Source of the DNA: Serinibacter arcticus
Lineage (GTDB): Bacteria; Actinomycetota; Actinomycetes; Actinomycetales; Beutenbergiaceae
DNA: 64,000 nt
NCBI RefSeq assembly: GCF_004786095.1
Contig: NZ_RHPJ01000003.1
Span: 744,001 to 808,000 of the forward strand
Direction of reading: 5' to 3'
The translations under genes and the position numbers were made by a program. Position 1 is the stretch's first letter. Every line of letters starts with the position of its first letter. Under the pieces are notes generated by a model that searched no databases, had not been told where the DNA came from, and saw only the letters and a program-made list of their open reading frames with translations. Shown piece by piece: positions 33,912-42,111 of the stretch.

Positions 33912-34925
33912 TCAGAACTTGCGGTCGGGCAGGGCCTCGGTGGCCGCTTCCGGGGAGTCGAACGTCGTCGACGGCACGATGATGTAGGAGTCGACGTCGG
34001 CGCCCTCGAGCGCGCTGGTGACGGCCTCGACGGCGGTGTCACCGAACAGCGGGTTGTACTCGGCCACGAAGCTCAGGCGGCCCTCGGACAGCGCCTCGAG
34101 CGCGCCCTTGGTGCCGTCGATCGTGGCGATCTTGACGTCCTCGCCCGGGGTCAGGCCGGCCTCCTCGATGGCGAGCGCGGCGCCCAGACCCATCTCGTCG
34201 TTCTGCGCGAAGATCAGGTCGATGTCGTTGTTGTTGGCCTTGAGGACGGTCTCGACGACCGACTTGGCCTCGTCCGTGGACCAGTTGGCGGTCTGTGCGC
34301 CGACCTTGGTGAAGGACGACTCGGCGCCGACGACCTCGTCCCAGCCCTCGTTGCGCTCGTTGACGACCGAGACACCGGCCGGACCCTCGAGCGTGAAGTA
34401 CTTCGCGCCGTCGGGGAACGTCTCCAGGGCCCAGTTCGCGACGGACTTGGACACCTCGATGTTGTCGGGCGCGATGCGCGTGACGTACAGCGAGTCGTCG
34501 TCGGGCTCGATGCCGCGGTCGATCAGGATGACCGGGATCTCGGCCTCCTGCGCACGCGTCAGGGAGTCCTCCCAGCCGGAGCCCTCGGTGGCCGAGAGCA
34601 GGATGACGTCGACACCCTCGTCGACGAACGACGTGAACGCGTCGATCTGCGACTTCTGGTCGAGGTTGGTGGCGGGGGCGTACTTCAGGTCGTAGCCCGC
34701 GTCCGTGGTGAACGTGTCGCGGATGTTCTGCTCGTTGGCCGAGCGCCAGGCGCCCTCGGGCCCGACGGCCACGAAACCGACCGTCGTGGTGCCGCCGTCG
34801 CCGCCCGCGTCACCGCCACCGTCGCCCTCACCGCTGTCGCCGGGGCCGCACGCGGCCAGGGTCAGCATGGTCGCTGCTGCAGCTGCGGCGACGAAAGTCC
34901 GACGTGTCCGCACGGAAACCTTCAT
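33912..34925 (-). CDS. ytfQ: YtfQ-like substrate-binding lipoprotein of a furanose ABC importer
   Basis: The 337-aa lipoprotein has a signal peptide ending in the lipobox LTLAAC, a Gly/Asp-rich linker, and a type I periplasmic-binding-protein fold (TVGFVAVGPEGAWRSANEQ; VDVILLSATEGSGWEDSL; IPVILIDRGIE; DLIFAQNDEMGLGAALAIEE). The first motif and the GWEDSL segment are those of YtfQ, which in E. coli prefers furanose forms of galactose and arabinose. That makes it a fitting partner for arabinofuranosidase-type GH43 enzymes. ATG 34925 follows AAGGAGAG. It is the first gene of the operon, under the operator at 35001. Confidence 0.87.
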   Translation of the reverse strand: MKVSVRTRRTFVAAAAAATMLTLAACGPGDSGEGDGGGDAGGDGGTTTVGFVAVGPEGAWRSANEQNIRDTFTTDAGYDLKYAPATNLDQKSQIDAFTSFVDEGVDVILLSATEGSGWEDSLTRAQEAEIPVILIDRGIEPDDDSLYVTRIAPDNIEVSKSVANWALETFPDGAKYFTLEGPAGVSVVNERNEGWDEVVGAESSFTKVGAQTANWSTDEAKSVVETVLKANNNDIDLIFAQNDEMGLGAALAIEEAGLTPGEDVKIATIDGTKGALEALSEGRLSFVAEYNPLFGDTAVEAVTSALEGADVDSYIIVPSTTFDSPEAATEALPDRKF

Positions 34926-34950
34926 GGAAACTCTCCTTCGAGTCGTGGGC

Positions 34951-34964
34951 GTCACACCTGTGAC
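34951..34964. promoter_or_regulatory. Second palindrome in the ytfQ leader
   Basis: GTCACACCTGTGAC has six-base symmetric arms (GTCACA and TGTGAC), and lies between the LacI-type operator and the ytfQ start. It may be a binding site for a second regulator. Confidence 0.3.
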
Positions 34965-34999
34965 GATCTCCAGGACGCTGTCGCGTCCCCCGTGGAAGA

Positions 35000-35027
35000 G
35001 TGTTAACGCTCACACCTCTGGACGCAA
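35000..35027 (-). promoter_or_regulatory. Promoter and LacI-type operator of the furanose importer operon
   Basis: On the minus strand TTGCGT (35027-35022) is followed after 16 bases by TAACAC (35005-35000). The operator TGTGAGCGTTAACA (35014-35001) overlaps the -10. It matches the sites upstream of the first two GH43 genes in all central positions. Confidence 0.6.
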
Positions 35028-35117
35028 CCCGAACACGGTCACAGTTCGATCACGCTCGGCATGCGGATGGTGACGTCGCCATAGTGGGCGCCCACGCTAG
35101 CGGTGAGATCTCGCTGA

Positions 35118-36812
35118 TCACCGACCTGTCACGGGCAGCACCATGATCGACTCCCCCACCTCGGGATCGTCGACGGCGCCCGCCAGCCAGTCCGGTCGCG
35201 TGCGCAGCACCTCCACCCAGCCGGTTGCGCGGTAGAGCCGTCCCGCCACCGGGTTGAGGTCGACCACCTCGAGGCACGGGTGCAACCCCGCGTCCCGGAT
35301 GCCGCCGACCGCCGTGGCCAGCAGCCGTCGCCCGAGCCCGCGCCCGCCGGCCGCCGGGTCGACGAACAGCGTCGAGACCCAGGCCAGGCCGGAGACCGGG
35401 CAGCCGTGAGCCGTCGCGCAGGCCTCGACGGCCGCCGTGCCCGGATCGGCCGGCCGCGTCCAGCACACGTGCCCGACGACCCGCCCGTCGATCTCGGCGA
35501 CCCACGCCGCGACGGCGTCGTCGGCGTGCAGGAACTCCTCGACCGGGAACGGCAGCGGGTTGCGGACCGGATAGCTCGTGAGCGGCTGCTGTGCCAGGAG
35601 CACGTCGGCCAGCACGGGGACGTCGTCGCGCCGCCGTCGCCGGATGACCGGAGCGCCCGGCCCCTCCCCGGTCGGCCCCTCGCTCGGTCCCCCCGCGCGC
35701 GACGGCGGGGCCACCAGCACCGCGCACGCGATCCCGATCGCGGCTCCGACCAGCGTGTCCACGACCCGCTCGAGCGCCACGTCCGTCGAGGCGAGCGCGC
35801 CACCCGTCGCCGCCGTCGCGATCAGCAGCACGAGCGGTGTGATGAAGGTCAGCGCGAGCGCGTAGTGGCGCACGACGACCAGCTCGACCGCGAGCTGGAG
35901 CGCGCCGAGGACGAGTCCGAGCACGACGCCGCTCGGGCCCAGCTGGGCGAGAAGCAGGAAGAGCGCGGCCCCCGCGACCGTCCCGACGGCGCGGTGCACA
36001 CCGCGCGTGACCGTCACGCGCCGCGCGGCGGAGACCCCCACCACGGCGACGCCGGCCGTGACGACCCAGTACGCCCGCTGGGGATCGACGACGGCGGCCG
36101 CCGCCACGCCCACGACGGCCACCGCCGTCGCTCGCAGCAGCACGGTGCGGGCGCCGTCGTCCAACCGAGGACCGGGCAGCAGCTCGCGCAGGGACCGCGC
36201 CGGGGCGCGGCGGTGGCGCCGTCGCAGCAACGGGGCGACGGCGAGCAGGTAGGCGAACGCGGAGGACCCCGCCACGGCCGCGAGGAGCGTCGCCGGCTCG
36301 ACCACGCGCGCGCCGTCGTGCACCGCCGTGACCCCCGCCGAGAGGCCGAAGACGAGCACGAAGAAGATCGGGCCGGGTGGGCCGAGGGAGAACGCCAGGG
36401 TTCCGGCGGATGCCAGCACCGACCACACGAGCAGTCCGACCAGCACGACGGCGGTCCCACCGGCCGCGGCCACGGCGCCGGCCGCGGCGCTGAGCAGCAG
36501 CGCCACCGCGACGACGGGGACGAGGACCGCCCGCTCCCGGGGGGTCGCGCGCCCGCCGTACAGGCCGGTGAACGCCCCGGTCGCGGCGAGCAGCCCGAGG
36601 TCGGCGCGACCCAGGGCCGCAAGCAGGACCACGGGGACCGCCATCGCGAGCGCCGCCTGGATCGCGAGCGGCCAGCGCCCTCGCGTGGGTGGACCGAACG
36701 TGAGGAGGCTGCTGCGCACGTGCGCGACCTCGCGGCGGACCCGCGTCGGCCGGGTCGGCCGGGTCGGCGCGCCGTCGTGCCCGGCGCGCTCCTTCTCGAT
36801 CATCGCCCCCAT
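35118..36812 (-). CDS. FUSC membrane protein fused to a GNAT acetyltransferase
   Basis: The 564-aa protein joins two unrelated parts. Residues 40 to about 390 form two blocks of hydrophobic helices (WPLAIQAALAMAVPVVLLAA; later QRAYWVVTAGVAVVGVSAAR; ending LERVVDTLVGAAIGIACAVL), the pattern of fusaric-acid/aromatic-acid efflux proteins of the FUSC family. After a short linker, about 410-564 is a GNAT domain (IRRRRRDDVPVLADVLLAQQ; VGHVCWTRP; LFVDPAAGGRGLGRRLLATA, the acetyl-CoA loop; LYRATGWVEV). A single uninterrupted frame supports a true fusion. It may acetylate a compound that the membrane part exports. The start is uncertain: ATG 36812 is used, ATG 36803 is possible. Confidence 0.78.
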   Translation of the reverse strand: MGAMIEKERAGHDGAPTRPTRPTRVRREVAHVRSSLLTFGPPTRGRWPLAIQAALAMAVPVVLLAALGRADLGLLAATGAFTGLYGGRATPRERAVLVPVVAVALLLSAAAGAVAAAGGTAVVLVGLLVWSVLASAGTLAFSLGPPGPIFFVLVFGLSAGVTAVHDGARVVEPATLLAAVAGSSAFAYLLAVAPLLRRRHRRAPARSLRELLPGPRLDDGARTVLLRATAVAVVGVAAAAVVDPQRAYWVVTAGVAVVGVSAARRVTVTRGVHRAVGTVAGAALFLLLAQLGPSGVVLGLVLGALQLAVELVVVRHYALALTFITPLVLLIATAATGGALASTDVALERVVDTLVGAAIGIACAVLVAPPSRAGGPSEGPTGEGPGAPVIRRRRRDDVPVLADVLLAQQPLTSYPVRNPLPFPVEEFLHADDAVAAWVAEIDGRVVGHVCWTRPADPGTAAVEACATAHGCPVSGLAWVSTLFVDPAAGGRGLGRRLLATAVGGIRDAGLHPCLEVVDLNPVAGRLYRATGWVEVLRTRPDWLAGAVDDPEVGESIMVLPVTGR

Positions 36813-36948
36813 GGTAGATCTGCGCCTTGGTTCGATCGTGCGCACGGCGTCCGTGCCCACCGCGCTCATGCCCCGTTCACCCGCTCGACCTGCGCGTGTC
36901 ACAGGGGCGACCTACGGTGGACGGACCCCTGAGAACGAGAGGACACCC

Positions 36949-39342
36949 ATGCCTGCTCACCGCAGACTCAGCGTCAGCATCGCCACGATCGGCGCCGCTG
37001 CCCTGGTCATCCCCACGGCCGCCCTGCCGGCCGCCGCCGTCCCCGCCGTCCCGGACGACGCCGTCGAGCTGACCCTCATGGCGACCACGGACCTTCACGG
37101 TCACGTGCGCGACTGGGACTACTTCCGCAACGCACCCTTCCCCGCCACCGACAGCCTGGGTCTGGCCCGCGCCAGCACCGCGATCAACGAGGTGCGCGAG
37201 GAGAAGGGGGCCGAGTCCGTCGTCGTCGTCGACAACGGCGACACCATCCAGGGCACTCCCCTGACCTACCTCTACGGCTACGGCCGCGAGCGCCAGGCCG
37301 TCCTGGACGGCACTGTCGAGCACCCGATGGCCAAGGCGTTCAACGTCGTGGACTACGACGCCCAGACCGTCGGCAACCACGAGTACAACTACGACCTGGA
37401 CCTGCTGAGCGCGTACGAGCGCGACCTGGAGGACACCCCGATCCTGGGGGCGAACGTCGTCGACGAGGTCACCGGCGAGCCCTACCACGAGCCGTACACG
37501 CTGCTGGAGCGGACGATCGACGGCGAGGAGGTGACGGTCGGCGTCATCGGCCTGGTCACCCCCGGCGTGCGTGTCTGGGACCAGCAGTACGTCGAGGGCA
37601 AGCTCGAGTTCCGCGACATGGTGGAGACCGCCAAGGAGTGGGTGCCGATCGTCGAGGAGCAGGCCGACGTCGTCGTCGTGCTCGCCCACACGGGCCAGGG
37701 CACCGTGCCCGACGAGGGCTACGACCCCGCCGAGCTGCACGAGAACGTCGCGAACAACATCGCCGTGCAGGTGCCCGGGATCGACGTGCTGGTGGCCGGT
37801 CACAGCCACCGCGACCTGCCCGAGACGGTCGTGACGAACGTCGAGGGTGAGCGCACGCTCATCACCCAGCCGAACTACTGGGGCCGGGGCGTCACCGAGA
37901 CCACGCTCACGCTGCTGCCCGACGGCGAGGGCGGCTTCGGAGTCGACTGGGACGTCGCCGCCCCCACCGTCACGCCGCACTACGGCCGCGACGGCTACGC
38001 CGAGGACCCGGCCGTCGTCGAGGCGATCGCCGACCAGCACGAGGCGACGGTCACCTACGTCAACACCCCGGTCGCGACGTCGACGCAGGAGCTCCCCGCC
38101 GCGTCGTCCCGCTACGAGGACACGGCGATCATCGACTTCATCAACGACGTGCAGCAGACGACCGTGGCCGATGCGCTGGCCGGCACCGAGCACGCGGGCA
38201 AGCCCGTGATCTCGCAGGCCTCGCCGTTCTCCCGCACCGCGCTGTTCCCGCAGGGCGAGGTCACGATCCGCGACATCGCGGGGCTGTACATCTACGAGAA
38301 CACCCTGCGCGCCGTCGAGCTGACGGGGGCGCAGGTGCGCGACTACCTCGAGTACTCCGCGCGCTACTTCGTGCAGACCGAGCGGGGTGCGGCGTTCGAC
38401 CCCGAGACCGGCACGAACGCGATGTACCCCGGCGACACGCGCGGCATCCCGGACTACAACTACGACGTGCTGAGCGGCCTGGACTACACGATCGACGTGT
38501 CCGAGCCGGTCGGGCAGCGCATCAAGGGCCTGTCCTTCCCCGACGGCTCGCCGCTCGCGGACGACGCCGTCGTGGTCATGGCCGTGAACAACTACCGTGC
38601 CTCCGGTGGCGGCGGCTTCCCGCACGTGGCCGACGCACCCGTCGTCTACGACGAGCTGCTCGAGATCCGGCAGCTCCTCATCGATCGCGCGCAGGACCTC
38701 GGGGTCATCGATCCCGCGACGTTCTACGACGAGAACTGGGCGCTCACGACGGCGTCCTTCACCGACGTCGCTCCCCGCAACCAGTTCTTCCGCGAGATCC
38801 GCTGGCTGGCCGAGAACGAGATCGCCACCGGCTGGGAGAACGGCGACGGCACGTGGGACTACCGCCCGCTGGCGCCGATCGCCCGTGACGCCATGGCGGC
38901 GTTCCTCTACCGCCTGGCCGGATCGCCCGACGTCGAGCTGCCCGAGGTCTCGCCGTTCACCGACGTCAGCACGAGCAACCAGTTCTACGCCGAGATCTCC
39001 TGGCTCGCCGAGCAGGACATCGCCACCGGGTGGAACAACGGCGACGGGACCTTCTCGTTCCGCCCGCTCGAACCGATCGGCCGTGACGCCATGGCGGCGT
39101 TCCTCTACCGCCTGGCCGACTCGCCGGAGCACGACGCGCCCGCGGTCTCGCCGTTCACGGACATCACGCCGTCGACGCAGTTCTACGACGAGATCACCTG
39201 GCTCGCCGAGACCGGCATCTCGACCGGCTGGCAGGGCAACGACGGCACCGCGATCTACCGGCCGACGACGTCCGTCGCCCGCGACGCGATGGCGGCGTTC
39301 CTGACCCGCTACGACGACGCCGGATTCACCCCGGCGTCGTGA
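36949..39342 (+). CDS. SLH-anchored CpdB-like nucleotidase / cyclic phosphodiesterase
   Basis: The 797-aa secreted protein starts at ATG 36949 (GAGAGGA upstream, -10-like TACGGT at 36913). A signal peptide of about 30 residues precedes a calcineurin-like metallophosphatase domain: LMATTDLHGH, VVDNGDTIQG, GNHEYNYD and VAGHSH supply the two-metal ligands. The 5'-nucleotidase C-terminal domain (about 350-590) ends with NNYRASGGGGFP. The TTDLHGHVRDWDYF opening and the RASGGG motif point to the CpdB branch (2',3'-cyclic-nucleotide phosphodiesterase/3'-nucleotidase). Three SLH repeats (about 604-793) would attach it to the wall, where it could salvage phosphate and nucleosides. Confidence 0.87.
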   Translation: MPAHRRLSVSIATIGAAALVIPTAALPAAAVPAVPDDAVELTLMATTDLHGHVRDWDYFRNAPFPATDSLGLARASTAINEVREEKGAESVVVVDNGDTIQGTPLTYLYGYGRERQAVLDGTVEHPMAKAFNVVDYDAQTVGNHEYNYDLDLLSAYERDLEDTPILGANVVDEVTGEPYHEPYTLLERTIDGEEVTVGVIGLVTPGVRVWDQQYVEGKLEFRDMVETAKEWVPIVEEQADVVVVLAHTGQGTVPDEGYDPAELHENVANNIAVQVPGIDVLVAGHSHRDLPETVVTNVEGERTLITQPNYWGRGVTETTLTLLPDGEGGFGVDWDVAAPTVTPHYGRDGYAEDPAVVEAIADQHEATVTYVNTPVATSTQELPAASSRYEDTAIIDFINDVQQTTVADALAGTEHAGKPVISQASPFSRTALFPQGEVTIRDIAGLYIYENTLRAVELTGAQVRDYLEYSARYFVQTERGAAFDPETGTNAMYPGDTRGIPDYNYDVLSGLDYTIDVSEPVGQRIKGLSFPDGSPLADDAVVVMAVNNYRASGGGGFPHVADAPVVYDELLEIRQLLIDRAQDLGVIDPATFYDENWALTTASFTDVAPRNQFFREIRWLAENEIATGWENGDGTWDYRPLAPIARDAMAAFLYRLAGSPDVELPEVSPFTDVSTSNQFYAEISWLAEQDIATGWNNGDGTFSFRPLEPIGRDAMAAFLYRLADSPEHDAPAVSPFTDITPSTQFYDEITWLAETGISTGWQGNDGTAIYRPTTSVARDAMAAFLTRYDDAGFTPAS

Positions 39343-39360
39343 GGTCCTGACGCGCTGATC

Positions 39361-39396
39361 ACGGACGGTCGGCTCCCCTCGGGGGCCGGCCGTTCG
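39361..39396. terminator. Bidirectional terminator-like hairpin
   Basis: ACGGACGGTCGGC and GCCGGCCGTTCGT pair with one mismatch and one G-U pair around a short loop, between the convergent nucleotidase and AraC genes. Confidence 0.65.
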
Positions 39397-39419
39397 TGCG
39401 CCGTGGACCTCGTCCGCTC

Positions 39420-40310
39420 TCAGCTCGCACGCATGCGGGCGCGCAGCTCAGCGGTGTCGGCAGCCGGCGAGCGGCCGTAGGCGGCGCGGTAGTCGCGGGA
39501 GAAGTGCGACGGACTGAGGTACCCCACCCCGGCGCTCGCCCGGCTCGCCGTCTCCCCCGCCACGAGCATCCGCCTGCGCGCCTCGCCGAGCCGAAGGCGC
39601 TTGAGGTAGGACATCGGGGAGAGCCCGGTGAGCTCGCGGAACCGCCGGCGCAGCGTCGCCTCGCTCGCGCCGACGGATGCCGCGAGGCCCTCGGCGGTCC
39701 ACGGGTGCGCGAGTGCGGCGTCGAGGCGCCGGACCGCGGCGCCGACGACGTCGGCGTCGGCGTGGTGGGCCGCGTGCAGCAGGCGTGCCGCCTGGTCGGT
39801 CTGCAGCAGCCGCAGCACGATCTCGCGGCTCAGCAGCGGTGCGAGGACGGCGGCCTCCTCCGGGGCGTCGAGCAGGCCCAGGAGCCGGTCGACGGCGTCG
39901 GCCAGCGCTGGGGTCATGGCGCCCAGCCGCCCCGGGTCGGCCTCGTGGCGCGGGCGCGGCATCTGCGAGGCCACCTCCGCCACCACCGCCGGGTCGAGGC
40001 GCCAGTTGACCGACAGGAAGTCTCCCTGGTCCCCCAGCTCGACGACCCGCGCCATGAGCGGCAGATCGACCGGCGTGATGAGGAAGCGGTCCCGGCCCCA
40101 CTCCTGCTCGGCCGAGTCGTCGTCCACCGAACGCTTCCGACCGCTCAGCACGATGGACAGGCACGGCGGGTAGCGCACGTAGACGGTCGGCGTCGGCGCC
40201 TCCGCCCGCGCCAGGCGCAGTCCGAGAGGCTCGGCGCGGTGCGGCGATGCGACGTGCCGGCGCACCCGTTCGGCCGACCGGTCCAGACGCGCCGCGAGGA
40301 GGGGATCCAC
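39420..40310 (-). CDS. AraC family transcriptional regulator
   Basis: The 296-aa protein has an AraC_N-type sensor half (YPPCLSIVLSGRKRSVDD, FLITPVDLPLMARVVE) and a C-terminal double HTH. The latter includes WTAEGLAASVGASEATLRRR, ELTGLSPMSYLKRLRLGEAR, and GVGYLSPSHFSRDYRAAYG near the end. GTG 40310 is chosen at the end of homology; the much longer open frame upstream belongs to the antisense of the neighbouring SDR. It is divergent from that SDR gene with an 87-base gap, the usual arrangement of an AraC regulator and its target. Confidence 0.87.
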   Translation of the reverse strand: MDPLLAARLDRSAERVRRHVASPHRAEPLGLRLARAEAPTPTVYVRYPPCLSIVLSGRKRSVDDDSAEQEWGRDRFLITPVDLPLMARVVELGDQGDFLSVNWRLDPAVVAEVASQMPRPRHEADPGRLGAMTPALADAVDRLLGLLDAPEEAAVLAPLLSREIVLRLLQTDQAARLLHAAHHADADVVGAAVRRLDAALAHPWTAEGLAASVGASEATLRRRFRELTGLSPMSYLKRLRLGEARRRMLVAGETASRASAGVGYLSPSHFSRDYRAAYGRSPAADTAELRARMRAS

Positions 40311-40397
40311 GGCCCCATTCAAGTCGACGATCGGATCAGGCAAGCATCTGACCGCCTCGGACAACCCGACGTCGCCGCGGCGGGGCACCGTGGTGGC

Positions 40398-41192
40398 ATG
40401 ACGACGAACGAGATCCTCTCCACCCTCCCCCGCGACGAGCGGCTCGCGGGCCGCACCGCGATCATCACCGGCTCCACGAGCGGACTGGGCGAGGCGACCG
40501 CCCACGTCCTGGCCGCCTCGGGCGCACACGTGGTCGTCCACGGTCGCAGCACGGAGCGGGCCGCACGGGTCGCCGACGCGATCGCGGCGGGCGGGGGTCG
40601 CGCCTCGGTCGTCACCGGCGACCTGGCCTCGAGCCCGACGGCGGCGCGCAACTTCGCCGCGCGGGCCACCGATGCGCTCGGCGGGCGGGTCGACGTCCTG
40701 GTGAACAACGCCGGCATCTTCCCCGTCGGGCCGACGGCGACCCTGCCCGACGACGACGTCGCCGCGCTGCTGGCCACCAACGTCCGCGTCCCGCACGACC
40801 TCGTCGGCGCGCTGGCTCCGGCCATGGCCGCCCGAGGCAGCGGCGTCATCGTCAACATCACCTCCTGGATGGCTCACGTCGGCACGCCCGGGGTCGGTCT
40901 CTACCCGGCGACCAAGGCCGCCCTCGAGCACCTCACCCGTGCCTGGGCCGCGGAGTTCGGGCCGAGCGGCGTGCGCGTGAACGCCGTCGCTCCGGGAGCC
41001 ACCCTGACCCCGGGCAACGAGGCCTCCCTCGCCATCCTCGAGGCGATGACCGCCGCGGCGCCTGCGGGCCGGATCGGCCGCCCGATCGACATCGCGCACG
41101 CCGTCCGCTTCCTCGCCTCGGACGAGGCCGCCTACGTGCACGGCACCGTCCTCGACGTGGACGGCGGCATCGTCGCGGCGCGGGTGGGCTGA
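40398..41192 (+). CDS. SDR family oxidoreductase
   Basis: A 264-aa classical SDR: TGSTSGLGEA for cofactor binding, VLVNNAGIFPVG, the catalytic Ser in VIVNITSWMA, YPATKAALEH (Tyr-xxx-Lys), and VRVNAVAPGATLTP. The C-terminus VHGTVLDVDGGIVA is typical. Unknown alcohol/ketone substrate. Divergent AraC gene is its probable regulator. ATG 40398 has no strong ribosome-binding site, but the homology starts there. Confidence 0.88.
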   Translation: MTTNEILSTLPRDERLAGRTAIITGSTSGLGEATAHVLAASGAHVVVHGRSTERAARVADAIAAGGGRASVVTGDLASSPTAARNFAARATDALGGRVDVLVNNAGIFPVGPTATLPDDDVAALLATNVRVPHDLVGALAPAMAARGSGVIVNITSWMAHVGTPGVGLYPATKAALEHLTRAWAAEFGPSGVRVNAVAPGATLTPGNEASLAILEAMTAAAPAGRIGRPIDIAHAVRFLASDEAAYVHGTVLDVDGGIVAARVG

Positions 41193-41260
41193 CTGCCGTC
41201 CGCCCCCGCCCGGCGGCCCGCGGCGCTGTCTCGCCGAGCGGTTTCCGGCCCCGCCGACGG

Positions 41261-41968
41261 TCAGCTCCGGGTCGCGGCGCTCATGTCGGCGCAGAGGATC
41301 CCGGTCGCCCCGTGCTGGTCGGCGATCACGGTCGTGCCAGGGGCGCCCGAGTCGTCGACGACGATCCCGCCCGCGGCGAGGACGGCGGCCACCCGCTCCT
41401 CGACCACCTCGGGTGCGACGTAGACCTCGAGATGGAAGCGCTGGCGGGCCGGATCGGATCCGTCGTCGTCCCCGAACCACAGGTTCGGCACCCGCCCCGT
41501 GACGTCCCGCACCTCGTCGCTGGGGCTGCCGTGCCCCTGCGACGCCGGGTCCCCCGTGAGCAGCGCGGCCCAGACCGGGGCGACGGTCGCCGACCCGGCC
41601 GTGTCGAGCCCGAGCTCGAGCTGGCTGACGCCGGTGGGGTCGGCCGCGAGGTCGTGGCCGCGGGCGACCTCGGTGATCCGGCGGGCGAGGTCGAGGTCGA
41701 GCTGGGTCACCCACTGCACCACGTGCTCCGTGCCGTCACCCTCGCGATAGATCGCGTCGTCGCTGACGAGCGTCAGGTCGACGTGCGCCGCTCCGATCGA
41801 GACGCGCGGGTGGTGGCCGAGCCCGTCACCGACCTCGCCGATCGCGACGACGAACCGCGCCGCGGTGGCGAAGTCCGCCACGAGGTATCGCGCGTGCAGC
41901 CCCTGCGCGAGCTTGCGCCAGTCGGCGAGGTCGGCCGCGGCGATCTGGGCGCCGGAGAGCATGTCCAT
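41261..41968 (-). CDS. Pterin-4a-carbinolamine-dehydratase-like + VOC domain fusion
   Basis: The 235-aa protein has two parts. The first 95 residues follow the PCD pattern (W.KLAQGL, YLVADFATAARFVVAIGEV, GLGHHPRVSIGAAHVDLTL with the paired His). Residues about 105-230 form a glyoxalase/VOC-type domain (QLELGLDTAG, NLWFGDDDGS, RFHLEVYVAPEVVEERV). Such fusions occur in actinobacteria and are usually annotated as VOC proteins; pterin activity is unproven. ATG 41968 has AAGGGAA upstream. Confidence 0.75.
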   Translation of the reverse strand: MDMLSGAQIAAADLADWRKLAQGLHARYLVADFATAARFVVAIGEVGDGLGHHPRVSIGAAHVDLTLVSDDAIYREGDGTEHVVQWVTQLDLDLARRITEVARGHDLAADPTGVSQLELGLDTAGSATVAPVWAALLTGDPASQGHGSPSDEVRDVTGRVPNLWFGDDDGSDPARQRFHLEVYVAPEVVEERVAAVLAAGGIVVDDSGAPGTTVIADQHGATGILCADMSAATRS

Positions 41969-42111
41969 GGCACTGGTTCCCTTCGAGCGGGCTCCGACGG
42001 GTCCATCGGCGCCTGACGGTACCGCCGCGCGCCGAGCCACCGCCAGACCCGCGTACGCCATGCTTGCGCGAGCCGACCCGGCCCGACCCGACACCCGCAG
42101 GAGACACGACG

